NCBI GenBank assembly: GCA_963732635.1
Contig: CAVTAL010000005.1
Location: 315,424 to 379,423 of the forward strand
Source of the DNA: JAKFWF01 sp963732635
GTDB lineage: Bacteria; Pseudomonadota; Alphaproteobacteria; Rhizobiales; Hyphomicrobiaceae
Length of the DNA: 64,000 nt
Direction: 5' to 3'
Every line of letters starts with the position of its first letter. Position 1 is the stretch's first letter. The notes beneath the pieces were generated by a model, which did no database searches, was not told where the DNA came from, and worked only from the letters and a program-made list of their open reading frames with translations. Below, piece after piece: positions 29,042-41,319 of this stretch. The position numbers were made by a program, and so were the translations under genes.

Positions 29042-29694
29042 GGCGTGCCTCTTGGCGCTCGAATGACGACGTTGGGGTAGCGCAGGCTAGGGGTAAGTGT
29101 CCAGCAGCAGGAACGTTGCTGCACATTTGTCACACAGTCGGGGTGCGGAATCGCACTAGCATTTGTGAGGGCGCGATCGAGCCGCCTGACTTACCCCCAG
29201 GCGTGGCATCGCCGACACCCGGCGCAAACCGCCAATTCATCCGGGTTTGGCTCAAATCATCCACAGTGGTGGACAAGCGAAATTCGACCCTGGACGCAAT
29301 ATCTAGTAGGGTTGCAGCGGCGACCCACAAGTACTTGGTGTTGGCATTCGAATCGACTAGCTTCGGTTTATCGGAAGCGGTCGCCCGAGTAAGCGTCGAC
29401 CACCCACCCTGACGACAAGTTCCAATCAAGAGCCAATGGTTGCCTTTCGTATCCTGAAAGCAGCCCCAGTATCGTGCGGCCGACGTCCGGCCCACACCGC
29501 GTAAGTCGAAGTGCGTGCAGTGGCCCGTCGGCCACCCGTACCAAGACACCAGTCACAGCGTCCGCCCGGTCACTCGTTCAGTGCCAGGCCAAGTACTGCG
29601 TCCCAACATAACGAGCGCCGTCGACCGGGGCCGCAGATCGCGGTCGTGCGTGCGCGCGGCATACAAACAAAACGCGAAGAGACGCGGGGATAAT
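29042..29694. other. Long 5' region of nrdJ without a recognised gene
   Basis: A 650-base space between the NDUFA12-like gene and nrdJ, less GC-rich than the coding flanks. It contains the paired operator described separately at 29294-29337 and a short hairpin (TCCAC-AGTG-GTGGA). I searched for the conserved cobalamin-riboswitch core and B12 box (GCCAGGAGACC-type) expected before some B12-dependent genes and did not find it. A 139-residue minus-strand frame lies here but looks non-coding. Confidence 0.5.
29294..29337. promoter_or_regulatory. Candidate tandem NrdR boxes upstream of nrdJ
   Basis: Two imperfect palindromes sit 31 bases apart centre to centre. The first, ACGCAATATCTAGTAG (29294-29309), agrees with the NrdR consensus ACACWATATATWGTGT at 12 of 16 positions. 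The second has the core CAAGTACTTG (29328-29337) and fits the outer C-W-A / T-W-G bases but not the central four. The 31-base spacing equals the three-turn spacing known for paired NrdR boxes. They lie about 355 bases before the nrdJ start, which is farther than usual. Confidence 0.45.
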
Positions 29695-33441
<3,747 letters not shown>

Positions 33442-33535
33442 AGCGAGCGATGGTGTCAGACCATGAAAATCTGACGCCGACTTCACGGTATCGTCACGGG
33501 CGTCATCTCGTCCGTGACGGCAAATGAGGAAGGCA

Positions 33536-33865
33536 ATGACACTGACGCCTGAAATATTTGGTCCGCCGCCTGCGGCCGCCACGATTGAATTGGCGAAGCG
33601 GCAAGCTGCGGTCATAACCCCTGTCGACATCCTCCACCTCGCCGAACTGGTGCCGGTGGTGCGTGAGCGGTTCGGGCTGGCCGACAGTTTCGCCGACGAC
33701 GCGATCCTGGCCAGCCTGCGTGTCATCGCCACTCAATCGCAGCCACGCGAGCGCTGGCGGGCGGCGTTCAGCTCAAACCTCGGCGTGGCGCTGGTCGCTG
33801 AGGGCCGCGACCTCAATACCGCGCTTAATGCCCTGATCGCCCTGCTACCGAGACCAACGTCATGA
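33536..33865 (+). CDS. Conserved hypothetical protein downstream of nrdJ
   Basis: A 109-residue helical protein with a Pro/Ala-rich start (MTLTPEIFGPPPAAATIELA) and a helix-rich body (DILHLAELVPVVRERFGLA, DLNTALNALIALLP). AGGAAGG immediately precedes the ATG at 33536, so it is preferred over the in-frame ATG 12 bases upstream. Its stop overlaps the ATG of the next gene (ATGA), marking a coupled pair. No family recognised and no membrane segment. Confidence 0.65.
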   Translation: MTLTPEIFGPPPAAATIELAKRQAAVITPVDILHLAELVPVVRERFGLADSFADDAILASLRVIATQSQPRERWRAAFSSNLGVALVAEGRDLNTALNALIALLPRPTS

Positions 33866-34472
33866 GCGCCTCGAAGAAACCGCCGGTACCGGCCTCAGTT
33901 TACCTCGTCGCCGACAATCTCGACGCGGTGCTGGCGGCGGGCGAGGACCTGCTGGCGCTCACCCATCGAGAGCGGCGCCGAGAGCGATCCGCTGCGCGCG
34001 GCGGCGGCCGACCGCGAGATTCGCCGACCAGATCCGCACTCTCGAAATGACGGTGGCGGCGCGGGCGTTGCAGGCACGGGCACGCGCGGCCGAAGTCCGC
34101 GCCGCCGACAGCCGCTATAAATCACTGATCAGCCTGTTCATCGGCGGCACCGCGGCGCTGCAGGACGCGGTCGATGACCTCGGCGATTCGACCGCCGCCG
34201 ACTTCCATGCCGGCAGTGATGTCGTGACCTATCTGCGCGCGCGCGCCGTGATCGCTGCCGACGCACCCGGGCTGCGCCACTTCGGCGAACTGGTGGTGCC
34301 CGAAACATTCCTCGTCGCCGAGCGCATCGAGCTTGGCCTGCTGATGAACCTGTGCGCCACCTTCCTCGACCGGCTTGAGGACCACTACGAGTTGTATGAG
34401 GACGAGGAGGGCGTGGTGCCGCCGCCGATTGCCGATGCCGATTCCAGCGCCACCGTCGCCCGCGAGGCATGA
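33862..34472 (+). CDS. Conserved hypothetical protein, helical (two frameshifts)
   Basis: About 203 residues when read through two single-base insertions. The first frame gives VYLVADNLDAVLAAGEDLLA. The second, after an extra C at 33962-33964, gives ESGAESDPLRAAAADRE. The third, after about 34019-34021, gives FADQIRTLEMTVAARALQ and continues to the TGA at 34472. The middle is a predicted coiled coil rich in Ala, Arg and Glu; the end is acidic (ELYEDEEGVVPPPIADADSS). Coupled to the preceding gene. Unknown function; continuity across frames argues for one gene. Confidence 0.6.
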
Positions 34473-34536
34473 CGGCTGGCGCGAAGGACAATTGCCAAGT
34501 CGCTGAGCGCGGGAGCCGGCCTCGCGCAACAATTAT

Positions 34537-34902
34537 CTACCCGCCGCGCCCCGAAAATATGAACCCCGCGCCAGCGGCGATCAGCATGAAGCCGACGGCG
34601 TGATGCCACGTCAGCGCTTCCTTCAGATAAACCACCGAGAAGCCGGCGAACACCAGCAGCGTGATGACTTCCTGCATGGTCTTGAGTTCGGCCGCTGAAT
34701 AGACCGCATGGCCGATGCGATTGGCTGGCACCGCCATGCAGTATTCGATGAAGGCGATGCCCCAAGACACCAGAATGGCGACGATCAGCGCCGTGCTCTT
34801 GAACTTCAGGTGACCGTACCAGGCGAGCGTCATGAACACGTTCGATCCAATCAGCAGTACGATCGGCGCGACGTGCGGCCAGGATATCGACGGTAGGTAC
34901 AT
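34537..34902 (-). CDS. DMT_6 (DUF486) family small membrane protein
   Basis: 121 residues with four hydrophobic segments: VAPIVLLIGSNVFMTLAWYG, ALIVAILVSWGIAFIEYC, TMQEVITLLVFAGFSVVYLK and AVGFMLIAAGAGFIFSGR. The MTLAWYGHLK and FIEYCMAVPANRIGHAVYS motifs fit the DUF486 branch of drug/metabolite transporters. Such proteins probably act as dimers. The transported compound is unknown. It ends convergently, 65 bases after the preceding unknown gene. Confidence 0.86.
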   Translation of the reverse strand: MYLPSISWPHVAPIVLLIGSNVFMTLAWYGHLKFKSTALIVAILVSWGIAFIEYCMAVPANRIGHAVYSAAELKTMQEVITLLVFAGFSVVYLKEALTWHHAVGFMLIAAGAGFIFSGRGG

Positions 34903-35067
34903 CGGTCTCTTTCTCCCATTGGCGCAACCGCCCTGTCAGATGAAGCGCGCGGTGGCGCCACACGGTTCCCTTCGACGCGTCGCAGGCGACGATTGAATCG
35001 CACGAACCGCGACGGCCCCGCACATGCCAGCCTTGCACGCGCCCTGCTTTCGCGGTTCGGCCCATGC

Positions 35068-35341
35068 TAAGAGCCTGTCCGGGGGATTTTCATGAGATTT
35101 CATGATCCAAGGTCGAGTTGATCCGCAAGGAGCGGCCCGCCGGTCGTAGCCGTAGCTACGGCCAAGGGCTGCGACGCGGCGGGCGACCGAGATTGGGTCA
35201 CCTCCGGTCGCGCATGCATGGCCCATCTGGTTCGTCGCGCGCCTTGCCGATACCTTTGGGTATCGGCTGCGCCGACGCTCCTGCCATCTGAACCATGCAT
35301 GCGCGATGAAACTCCATGAAAATCCCCCGGACAGGCTCTTA
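35068..35341. repeat. 274-base MITE-like palindromic element with perfect terminal inverted repeats
   Basis: The ends are perfect 27-base inverted copies: the left starts TAAGAGCCTGTCCGGGGG and the right ends CCCCCGGACAGGCTCTTA. Inside are further nested palindromes, including CGTAGCTACG, GCCGATACC-TTT-GGGTATCGGC, and a GCATGCATGG / CCATGCATGC pair. No coding capacity of note. The sharp ends and lack of genes suit a non-autonomous miniature transposon or a structured repeat, sitting in the promoter region of the SDR operon. Confidence 0.88.
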
Positions 35342-35398
35342 GATCACGGCCGACAAAGACGGGTCCAGCGATCCGCGTCAACACGGGGTGGAACATCC

Positions 35399-36202
35399 AT
35401 GAACAGGCTCGACGGTAAAGTGGCGCTGATTTCGGGGGCCGCGCGCGGCATCGGGGCGCAGACGGCTCGACTGATGGCCGAGGCCGGCGCGAGTGTCATT
35501 ATCGGCGACATTCTGGATGAGGCCGGCCGCGAAACCGCCGGGCACATCGTACGGGGCGGCGGCACCGCCCATTACATCACCCTCGACGTCACCTCCGAAG
35601 CCTCGTGGACGGCAGCCGTGGCCGACGCCACCCTGCGCCACGGCAAGCTCGATATCCTGGTCAACAACGCAGGCATCTTCACCGGCCGCGACTTCGAGGA
35701 AGCGACACTCGCCGATTGGCACAAGCTGGTCGCCGTAAACATGACCGGCGTGTTCCTCGGCACCAAGATCGCCGCGCCTGCCCTGCGTGCCGCCGGACTG
35801 AAAAGTGCGCACGGCAGCGCCATCGTCAACCTCGCCTCGATCGCCGGCCTCGTCGGCTCGCCGCTCGACCCGCTCTATTCGATGACGAAGGGCGGCGTCA
35901 CCTTGTTCACCAAGTCGACCGCACTCGCTTTTGGCCGCAAGGGTGACCGCATCCGCGTCAACTCAGTGCATCCCGGCGTGATCGAGACCGACATGGGCGA
36001 GCAGACGTTCCAGCGCCGCATGGCCATCCTGAAGACCAACGACATCGAGGTTGCGAAAGAGAATTCGCGGGCCATGCACCCGATCGGCCGGCTCGGCACC
36101 GCCGACGATATCGCCCGCGCGATCGTGTTCCTCGCCTCCGATGACGCCAAGTTCATGACCGGCTCGGCGATGGTCGTCGATGGCGGAGTGACGGCGGCCT
36201 GA
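35399..36202 (+). CDS. SDR-family oxidoreductase
   Basis: A 267-residue NAD(P)-dependent dehydrogenase. The dinucleotide motif is SGAARGIGAQTARLMAEAG, the structural NNAG is in ILVNNAGIFTG, and the catalytic Ser/Tyr/Lys are in NLASIAGLVGS and LYSMTKGG. The C-terminal block FLASDDAKFMTGSAMVVDGG is classical SDR. ATG 35399 follows a repeat element that may have altered the promoter. 38 bases before the flavin monooxygenase gene, so cotranscription is likely. Substrate unknown; a hydroxyl group formed by the monooxygenase is one possibility. Confidence 0.9.
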   Translation: MNRLDGKVALISGAARGIGAQTARLMAEAGASVIIGDILDEAGRETAGHIVRGGGTAHYITLDVTSEASWTAAVADATLRHGKLDILVNNAGIFTGRDFEEATLADWHKLVAVNMTGVFLGTKIAAPALRAAGLKSAHGSAIVNLASIAGLVGSPLDPLYSMTKGGVTLFTKSTALAFGRKGDRIRVNSVHPGVIETDMGEQTFQRRMAILKTNDIEVAKENSRAMHPIGRLGTADDIARAIVFLASDDAKFMTGSAMVVDGGVTAA

Positions 36203-36240
36203 GCGCAACAATCCAAGTTTGACCGGAGCCTGCTGCGACC

Positions 36241-38043
36241 ATGACCACCGCCGACTTTGACATCCAGATCGATCGCTGGCTCGCGACGTTCACGGAAGCA
36301 CTTGCCGCCCGGAACATCCCGGCCGTCACCGCCCTGTTCGAAGCCGAGGAGTGCTATTGGCGTGACCTTGTCGCCTTCAGCTGGAATTTGGTAACGCTGG
36401 AAGGCCGCGCGGCCATCGCTGATATGCTCGCCGCACGGCTTGCCGACACGCTGCCCTTCTCGGCCAAACGCACTGGCGAGGCTCGCGTTGACGGAGACGG
36501 CATCGTCGAAGCGCGCCTGGCAATCGAAACCCGCATCGGCACCGGCGAAGGCTTCATTCGCCTGAAGAACGGTCGCTGTTGGACGCTGCTGACCTCGATG
36601 CGCGGCCTCAAGGACTTCCCCGAGAAGCAGGGGCACCTGCGCCCGAACGGCGCGCTGCATGGTGTCCATCGCGGCCGCAAGTCATGGAGCGAGCTGAAGG
36701 CACAGGAGGAAGCCGAACTTGGCTACAGCCGCCAGCCCTATTGCCTAGTCATCGGCGGCGGTCAGGGCGGCATCGCGCTCGGCGCCCGCCTCCGCCAACT
36801 CGACGTGCCCACCATCGTCATCGACAGAGAGCCGCGCGCTGGCGACACCTGGCGCAACCGCTACCGGTCGCTTTGCCTGCACGACTCGGTCTGGTACGAC
36901 CACTTGCCCTATATTCCGTTCCCGGCGCATTGGCCGGTGTTCTCGCCCAAGGACATGCTCGGCGACTGGCTCGAGATGTATGTCAAGGTGATGGCGCTGA
37001 ACTACTGGGCATCGACCGAGTGCCAGCGCGCCGCTTACGATGCAGCCAAGGGCGAGTGGACTGTCGAAGTGAAGCGTGATGGTCGGCCGGTGACGTTGCG
37101 GCCCAAGCACCTGATCATTGCCACCGGCATGTCGGGCATGCCGAACTATCCCAGCATTGCCGGCCAGGACGCCTTCAAGGGCGAGCAGTATCATTCTAGC
37201 GGCTTTACGTCCGGCGCGCCGTATGCGGGCAAACGCTGCGTCGTCGTCGGCTCTAACAATTCGGCGCACGACATCGCCGCCGAGCTATGGGAGCAAGGTG
37301 CCGACGTGACGATGGTGCAGCGCTCGGCGACCATTGTCGCCAAGTCCGAGACGCTGATGGAGCTGGGCTCTGGGCCGCTCTATTCCGAAACTGCGATCGA
37401 GAACGGCATCACCACCGAGATCGCCGATCTGATCAACGCCTCGGTGCCCTACAAGGTCGCACCACGCCGCCACACCCAAGTCTACGACCAGATCAAGGAG
37501 CGCGACCGCGACCTCTACGACCGACTGGCAAAGGCCGGCTTCATGTTCCACTTCGGCGACGACGGCTCCGGCATTCACACGTCCTACATCCGGCGCGGCT
37601 CGGGCTATTACATCGACGTCGGCGCCAGCGAACTGATCGCCAACGGCAGCATCAAACTGAAGTCGCGGGTCGAGATCGAGCGACTGACAGCCGATGCCCT
37701 CGTGTTGTCGGATGGCTCGACGTTACCTGCCGATCTCGTCGTCTACGCCACCGGCTTCGGTTCGATGAACGGCTGGGCCGCGCAATTGATCAGCCAGGAC
37801 GTCGCCGACAAGGTCGGCAAGTGCTGGGGCGTCGGCTCCAATACGGCGGGTGACCCCGGCCCCTGGGAAGGCGAAATCCGCAACATGTGGAAGCCGACGC
37901 AGCAAGAGAACCTGTGGTTCCACGGCGGCAACCTGTTCCAGTCGCGGCTCTATTCGCTGTCACTGGCGTTGCAGTTGAAAGCGCGGTTCGAAGGTCTGCC
38001 GACGCCAGTCTACGGGCTGCCGAAGGTGCATCATTTGAGTTGA
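36241..38043 (+). CDS. Flavin-containing monooxygenase with N-terminal NTF2-like domain
   Basis: 600 residues. Residues 1 to about 125 form an NTF2/SnoaL-like domain (WLATFTEALAARNIPAVTAL, LVTLEGRAAIADMLAARL). From about 165 the flavoprotein starts with the FAD-binding motif CLVIGGGQGGIALGARL, then DTWRNRYRSLCLHDSVWYD. The second dinucleotide motif CVVVGSNNSAHDIAAEL binds NADPH, and VVYATGFGSMNG is the usual late motif. The fusion is known for some bacterial FMO-type enzymes and may gate substrate binding. It sits between SDR and TPP-enzyme genes, suggesting a catabolic operon. Substrate unknown. Confidence 0.88.
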   Translation: MTTADFDIQIDRWLATFTEALAARNIPAVTALFEAEECYWRDLVAFSWNLVTLEGRAAIADMLAARLADTLPFSAKRTGEARVDGDGIVEARLAIETRIGTGEGFIRLKNGRCWTLLTSMRGLKDFPEKQGHLRPNGALHGVHRGRKSWSELKAQEEAELGYSRQPYCLVIGGGQGGIALGARLRQLDVPTIVIDREPRAGDTWRNRYRSLCLHDSVWYDHLPYIPFPAHWPVFSPKDMLGDWLEMYVKVMALNYWASTECQRAAYDAAKGEWTVEVKRDGRPVTLRPKHLIIATGMSGMPNYPSIAGQDAFKGEQYHSSGFTSGAPYAGKRCVVVGSNNSAHDIAAELWEQGADVTMVQRSATIVAKSETLMELGSGPLYSETAIENGITTEIADLINASVPYKVAPRRHTQVYDQIKERDRDLYDRLAKAGFMFHFGDDGSGIHTSYIRRGSGYYIDVGASELIANGSIKLKSRVEIERLTADALVLSDGSTLPADLVVYATGFGSMNGWAAQLISQDVADKVGKCWGVGSNTAGDPGPWEGEIRNMWKPTQQENLWFHGGNLFQSRLYSLSLALQLKARFEGLPTPVYGLPKVHHLS

Positions 38044-38156
38044 GGCCCGCGACGCCCGGTAGATTACGGTTTTCATATTGTCGGATGTCGCTTTATGATG
38101 CGGCATAGACCTCGCGCCGCCACGGCGTGAGCAACGAACATCAGGGAGAGCGGCCG

Positions 38157-39941
38157 ATGGCGAAGATGAAGGGTGGCGATCTCATCGTCGAGCATCTGAT
38201 CAACAATGACATTCCCTACGTGTTCGGCATCTGCGGTCACGGCAACGTTGGTTTGCTCGACAGCCTGCACGAGGCCCGCGACAAGATCACGATGATCTCG
38301 CCGCGCCACGAACAGGTGGCGGCCCACATGGCGGACGCCTATTTCCGCGTCAAGCACGAGGCGGTGGCGACGCTGACGTCATGCGGTCCCGGCTCCTGCA
38401 ACATCGTCATGCCGCTGGCGGTGGCGCTGTCTGACTCATCCGCGATCCTGGCCATCACCGCCAACGTGCCGACCCAGCAGTTCAACCGCTCGCCGTTCCA
38501 GGAGATCAACCGGCACTATCAGGCCGATTTCCCGAACATCATCAAGCCGGTCGTGAAGCGCTCGTTCCAGCCGACCCGCGTCGACATGCTGCCCCTGGCA
38601 CTACGGCAGGCCACAACGACGATGCTGCAGGGCAGACCCGGTCCAGTCAACGTCGACATCCCCTTCAATGTGTTCCAGGAGGAAGACGACGTCGAGGTGC
38701 CGCCGGCGTCGCCGAAGCTCAATGCCCAGCGCAGCGGCGCCAGCCCTGAGGAAGTGTCGGCCACCCTCGACATGATCCTTGCCGCCGAGCGCCCGGCGAT
38801 CTTCATCGGCCACGGTGTGACACTATCCGAGGGCAGCGCCGAACTGACGGCCTTCGTGCACAAGCTCGGCATACCCGTGATCTCGTCACCGAACGGCATG
38901 GGCTGCCTCGATATGCGCGACGAACTCTCGCTCGGCTTCATCGGCCGCAATGGCGCCTATCCCGCCAACCAGGCCGGCCGCCATGCCGACGTGGTGATGG
39001 CGCTCGGTGCCCGCTTCGACGACCGCTCGGCCTCGTCTTGGCTGCCTGGCTATTCGTGGAATTTTCCGCACACAAAACTCGTCCACTGCGATGTCGACCC
39101 GAGCGAGATCGGCCGCAACTATCCGCCGGATATCGGGATCCTGGCCGACGCCCGCACCTTCCTGCGCCAACTGCTGGCCGAGTTCGACCGCCGCAACATC
39201 AACCGCGCCGACAAGCTCAAGGCCTGGCACGCCGACATCAAGATTTGGGCAGCGGAATGGGCGGCATTCACGGCACCAAACTTCGCGATGCATTCGAACC
39301 CGATCCGGCCCGAGCGCGTCGTCGCAGACTGCCAAGCAGTGCTGCCCGACAACGCCATTCTCGCCTGCGACGTGGGCGTCAACCACAACTGGTACATGCA
39401 GTTCTGGAACGCGCGCAAGCCGCAGACGATGCTGAATTCGTGGGGCTTCTCCGGCATGGGCTTCGGCGCCGCTGGTGTGCTGGGCGCGAAGCTCGCGGCG
39501 CCCGACCGGCCGTGCGTGTCGATCGTCGGCGATGGTAGCTTCACGATGGTGCCGCACGTGCTGTGCACCGCCGTAGAATACAACATTCCGGTGGTCTGGG
39601 TGCTGTGGAACAACTTCGGCTGGGTATCGATCCGCGACATCCAGCTCGGCATGTTCGGCGGCCGCGAATTGGGCACGATGTTCCATGCCGGCGCCAACAA
39701 CAAGCCGTACAATCCCGACTTCGCGATGTGGGCCAAGGCCGCCGGTTGCGACGCGCTGACGATCACGAAATCAGAGGACTTCAAGGGCGCGCTCGAACAT
39801 GCCGTGGCCTCGAACAAGCCGTTCCTGCTCGATGTCCACGTTGACGCCGAAATCCGCCCGCCGGCGACCGGCAGCTGGCAACTGCCGCCGACGCCTTATC
39901 GCGAACCCGGCTTCGGCAAGGCCTGGTTGCCGGGTCAGTGA
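38157..39941 (+). CDS. Thiamine-pyrophosphate-dependent enzyme (acetolactate synthase-like family)
   Basis: 594 residues with the three usual domains. The activating Glu is in SPRHEQVAAHMADAYFR and is followed by TSCGPGSCNIVMPLAVAL. The central domain contains IFIGHGVTLSEGSAELTAF. The TPP-binding motif GDGSFTMVPHVLCTAVEYN extends to LWNNFGW. AGGGAGAG lies upstream of ATG 38157. The family includes acetolactate synthases, benzoylformate decarboxylase and sulfoacetaldehyde acetyltransferase, so reaction type cannot be fixed. Together with the SDR and monooxygenase it suggests degradation of a keto-acid or aldehyde intermediate. Confidence 0.88.
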   Translation: MAKMKGGDLIVEHLINNDIPYVFGICGHGNVGLLDSLHEARDKITMISPRHEQVAAHMADAYFRVKHEAVATLTSCGPGSCNIVMPLAVALSDSSAILAITANVPTQQFNRSPFQEINRHYQADFPNIIKPVVKRSFQPTRVDMLPLALRQATTTMLQGRPGPVNVDIPFNVFQEEDDVEVPPASPKLNAQRSGASPEEVSATLDMILAAERPAIFIGHGVTLSEGSAELTAFVHKLGIPVISSPNGMGCLDMRDELSLGFIGRNGAYPANQAGRHADVVMALGARFDDRSASSWLPGYSWNFPHTKLVHCDVDPSEIGRNYPPDIGILADARTFLRQLLAEFDRRNINRADKLKAWHADIKIWAAEWAAFTAPNFAMHSNPIRPERVVADCQAVLPDNAILACDVGVNHNWYMQFWNARKPQTMLNSWGFSGMGFGAAGVLGAKLAAPDRPCVSIVGDGSFTMVPHVLCTAVEYNIPVVWVLWNNFGWVSIRDIQLGMFGGRELGTMFHAGANNKPYNPDFAMWAKAAGCDALTITKSEDFKGALEHAVASNKPFLLDVHVDAEIRPPATGSWQLPPTPYREPGFGKAWLPGQ

Positions 39942-39967
39942 GATCACACACACCACGCGATACGCGG

Positions 39968-40076
39968 AGGTTGGGTTAGGCCGCGCCTATCGCGGCCAGT
40001 GAGCCGCAGACACGCTTCGACCAGTCGCAATTCGTTGGGTTACGCGCCCAAGCGGTGCCGCCTAACCCAAGCCTAC
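39968..40076. repeat. GTTGGGTTA-family palindromic repeat (second copy)
   Basis: About 109 bases bounded by AGGTTGGGTTAGGC and a right arm reading GCCTAACCCAAGCCT, with internal GTTGGGTTACGCGCC. It resembles the 20283-20383 element in both ends and internal order but is less perfect. Located between the TPP-enzyme and cupin genes on the + strand. Confidence 0.75.
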
Positions 40077-40110
40077 GGGGAGAGCGCCCATTTTCGAAGG
40101 ACCACGCCCC

Positions 40111-40491
40111 ATGACTAATCCCACGCCCGTCGCCTTCATTCGCAACATCGCCGAAGTGCCGTGGCGCGAGTTCCCGAACCACTTCGGCGGCGCATTGTCG
40201 AAACCGCTCGTCATGCCGGAGACGGCGGGAGCCAAGCACCTCGACTACCGCATCTCGATGTATCAGCCGATGGCGCGGGTTGCCGTCCACACCCACAAAG
40301 TGCAGGAGCAGATCTATCACGTGCTCGAAGGCGAGGGCCTGATGCAGATCGCCGGCAAAAACCATGTCGTCCGCAAGCACGACGTCATCTTCCTGCCGCC
40401 CGGCATCGAGCACGCGATCGAGAATTCCGGCATGGTTGATCTGGTGTTCCTGGTCATCACCTCGCCGGTGAGTGACGAGGTGGTGGAGTAG
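40111..40491 (+). CDS. Cupin-domain protein
   Basis: A 126-residue single cupin. The first metal motif is in VAVHTHKVQEQIYHVLEGEG (His, His and Glu ligands) and the second in DVIFLPPGIEHAIENSG, where the late His is the fourth ligand. The N-terminal IAEVPWREFPNHFGGALSK is common in small cupins linked to catabolic operons. It may be a dioxygenase, isomerase or sensor. Same strand as the SDR-FMO-TPP set but separated by a repeat. It converges on the methyltransferase gene with only one base between stops. Confidence 0.85.
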   Translation: MTNPTPVAFIRNIAEVPWREFPNHFGGALSKPLVMPETAGAKHLDYRISMYQPMARVAVHTHKVQEQIYHVLEGEGLMQIAGKNHVVRKHDVIFLPPGIEHAIENSGMVDLVFLVITSPVSDEVVE

Positions 40492-40492
40492 G

Positions 40493-41319
40493 TCAGCCTC
40501 GCCGCAGCACGCGGAACACCACATCTCCCGTCACCGTCAGCCGGTCGAGCTTCGCCAACGCCTCACGTCCAGCGAGCGGCGCGCGGTGGTCGTGCGGGGT
40601 CATGGTCAGCAGGTCGGCGATCTCGGTCGGCACTCGACAGCTCGACCTCGAACTGCAGCCGCTGCTCGTCGGCCAGATGATAGCCGGCGCGCAAGGCGGC
40701 ATCGAGCGACGGCGGTTCGGTCGCCTTCACGACCGGATAGATGATGGACCGCATCTCGATCAGATGCTCGGGGCCGGGATCGACCAGCAGCACACACCCG
40801 TTCGGCTGGCTGCACCGCCGCGAACGCATCCCACAGCGGAAAGCCGAACATCGACAGGATGACATCGACGCTGCCGGCGCGAACGGCAGATGCCGGTTTG
40901 ACGCCACCGCCCAGAATACTCGGACTTGCGCTTCGCCGCCGCCCGCACCGCCCATTTCGAAATGTCGATGCCGGCGCAGGCAGCCGCGGGATTGGCCCGC
41001 GCCACCGCGTCGAGATAGTAGCCCTCGCCGCAGCCGGCATCGAGGATCGAGTCGCGCATTCGCCCATTGTGGCGATGATCTCACACGTGCGCGTGGCGAT
41101 CGGCGCATAGAGGCCAGCATCGAGAACACGCCGTCGCGCAGCCACCATCTCGCGGCTGTCGCCGGGATCCTTCGATGCCTTGTGCTGAACCGCGAGCAGG
41201 TTGTAGTAGCCCTCGCGCGCGCGGTCGAAGCTGTGACCTGCAAGGCAGCGCAGCGCGCCCTCGACCTCCGTCATCGCCGCGCCGCAGATCGGGCAGCAAA
41301 GGCCATGCGGGAAATTCAT
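40493..41319 (-). pseudogene. RlmA-like rRNA guanine N1-methyltransferase, broken by about five frameshifts
   Basis: About 275 residues are recoverable only by changing frame repeatedly. The zinc-binding N-terminus (CCPICGAAMTEVEGALRC, then HSFDRAREGYYNLL) and the SAM motif (ILDAGCGEGYYLDAVA) identify the RlmA/TlrB class, which methylates guanine in 23S rRNA. Breaks lie near 41060, 40920, 40877, 40807 and 40635. Each piece keeps conserved sequence (VDVILSMFGFPLWDAFAAVQ, NGCVLLVDPGPEHLI, TEIADLLTMTPHDHRAPLAG), so the protein has lost frame but little else. This favours sequence error or very recent decay. ATG overlaps the preceding FAD-protein stop. Confidence 0.75.

Noticed and set aside
29130..29549. 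139-residue minus-strand frame upstream of nrdJ
   Set aside because: No recognisable domain, no ribosome binding site, and it overlaps the candidate NrdR palindromes; it looks like non-coding leader DNA.
29400..29690. Cobalamin riboswitch before nrdJ
   Set aside because: The B12 box and core helices could not be matched; only a partial GCCAGG occurs without the expected partner bases.
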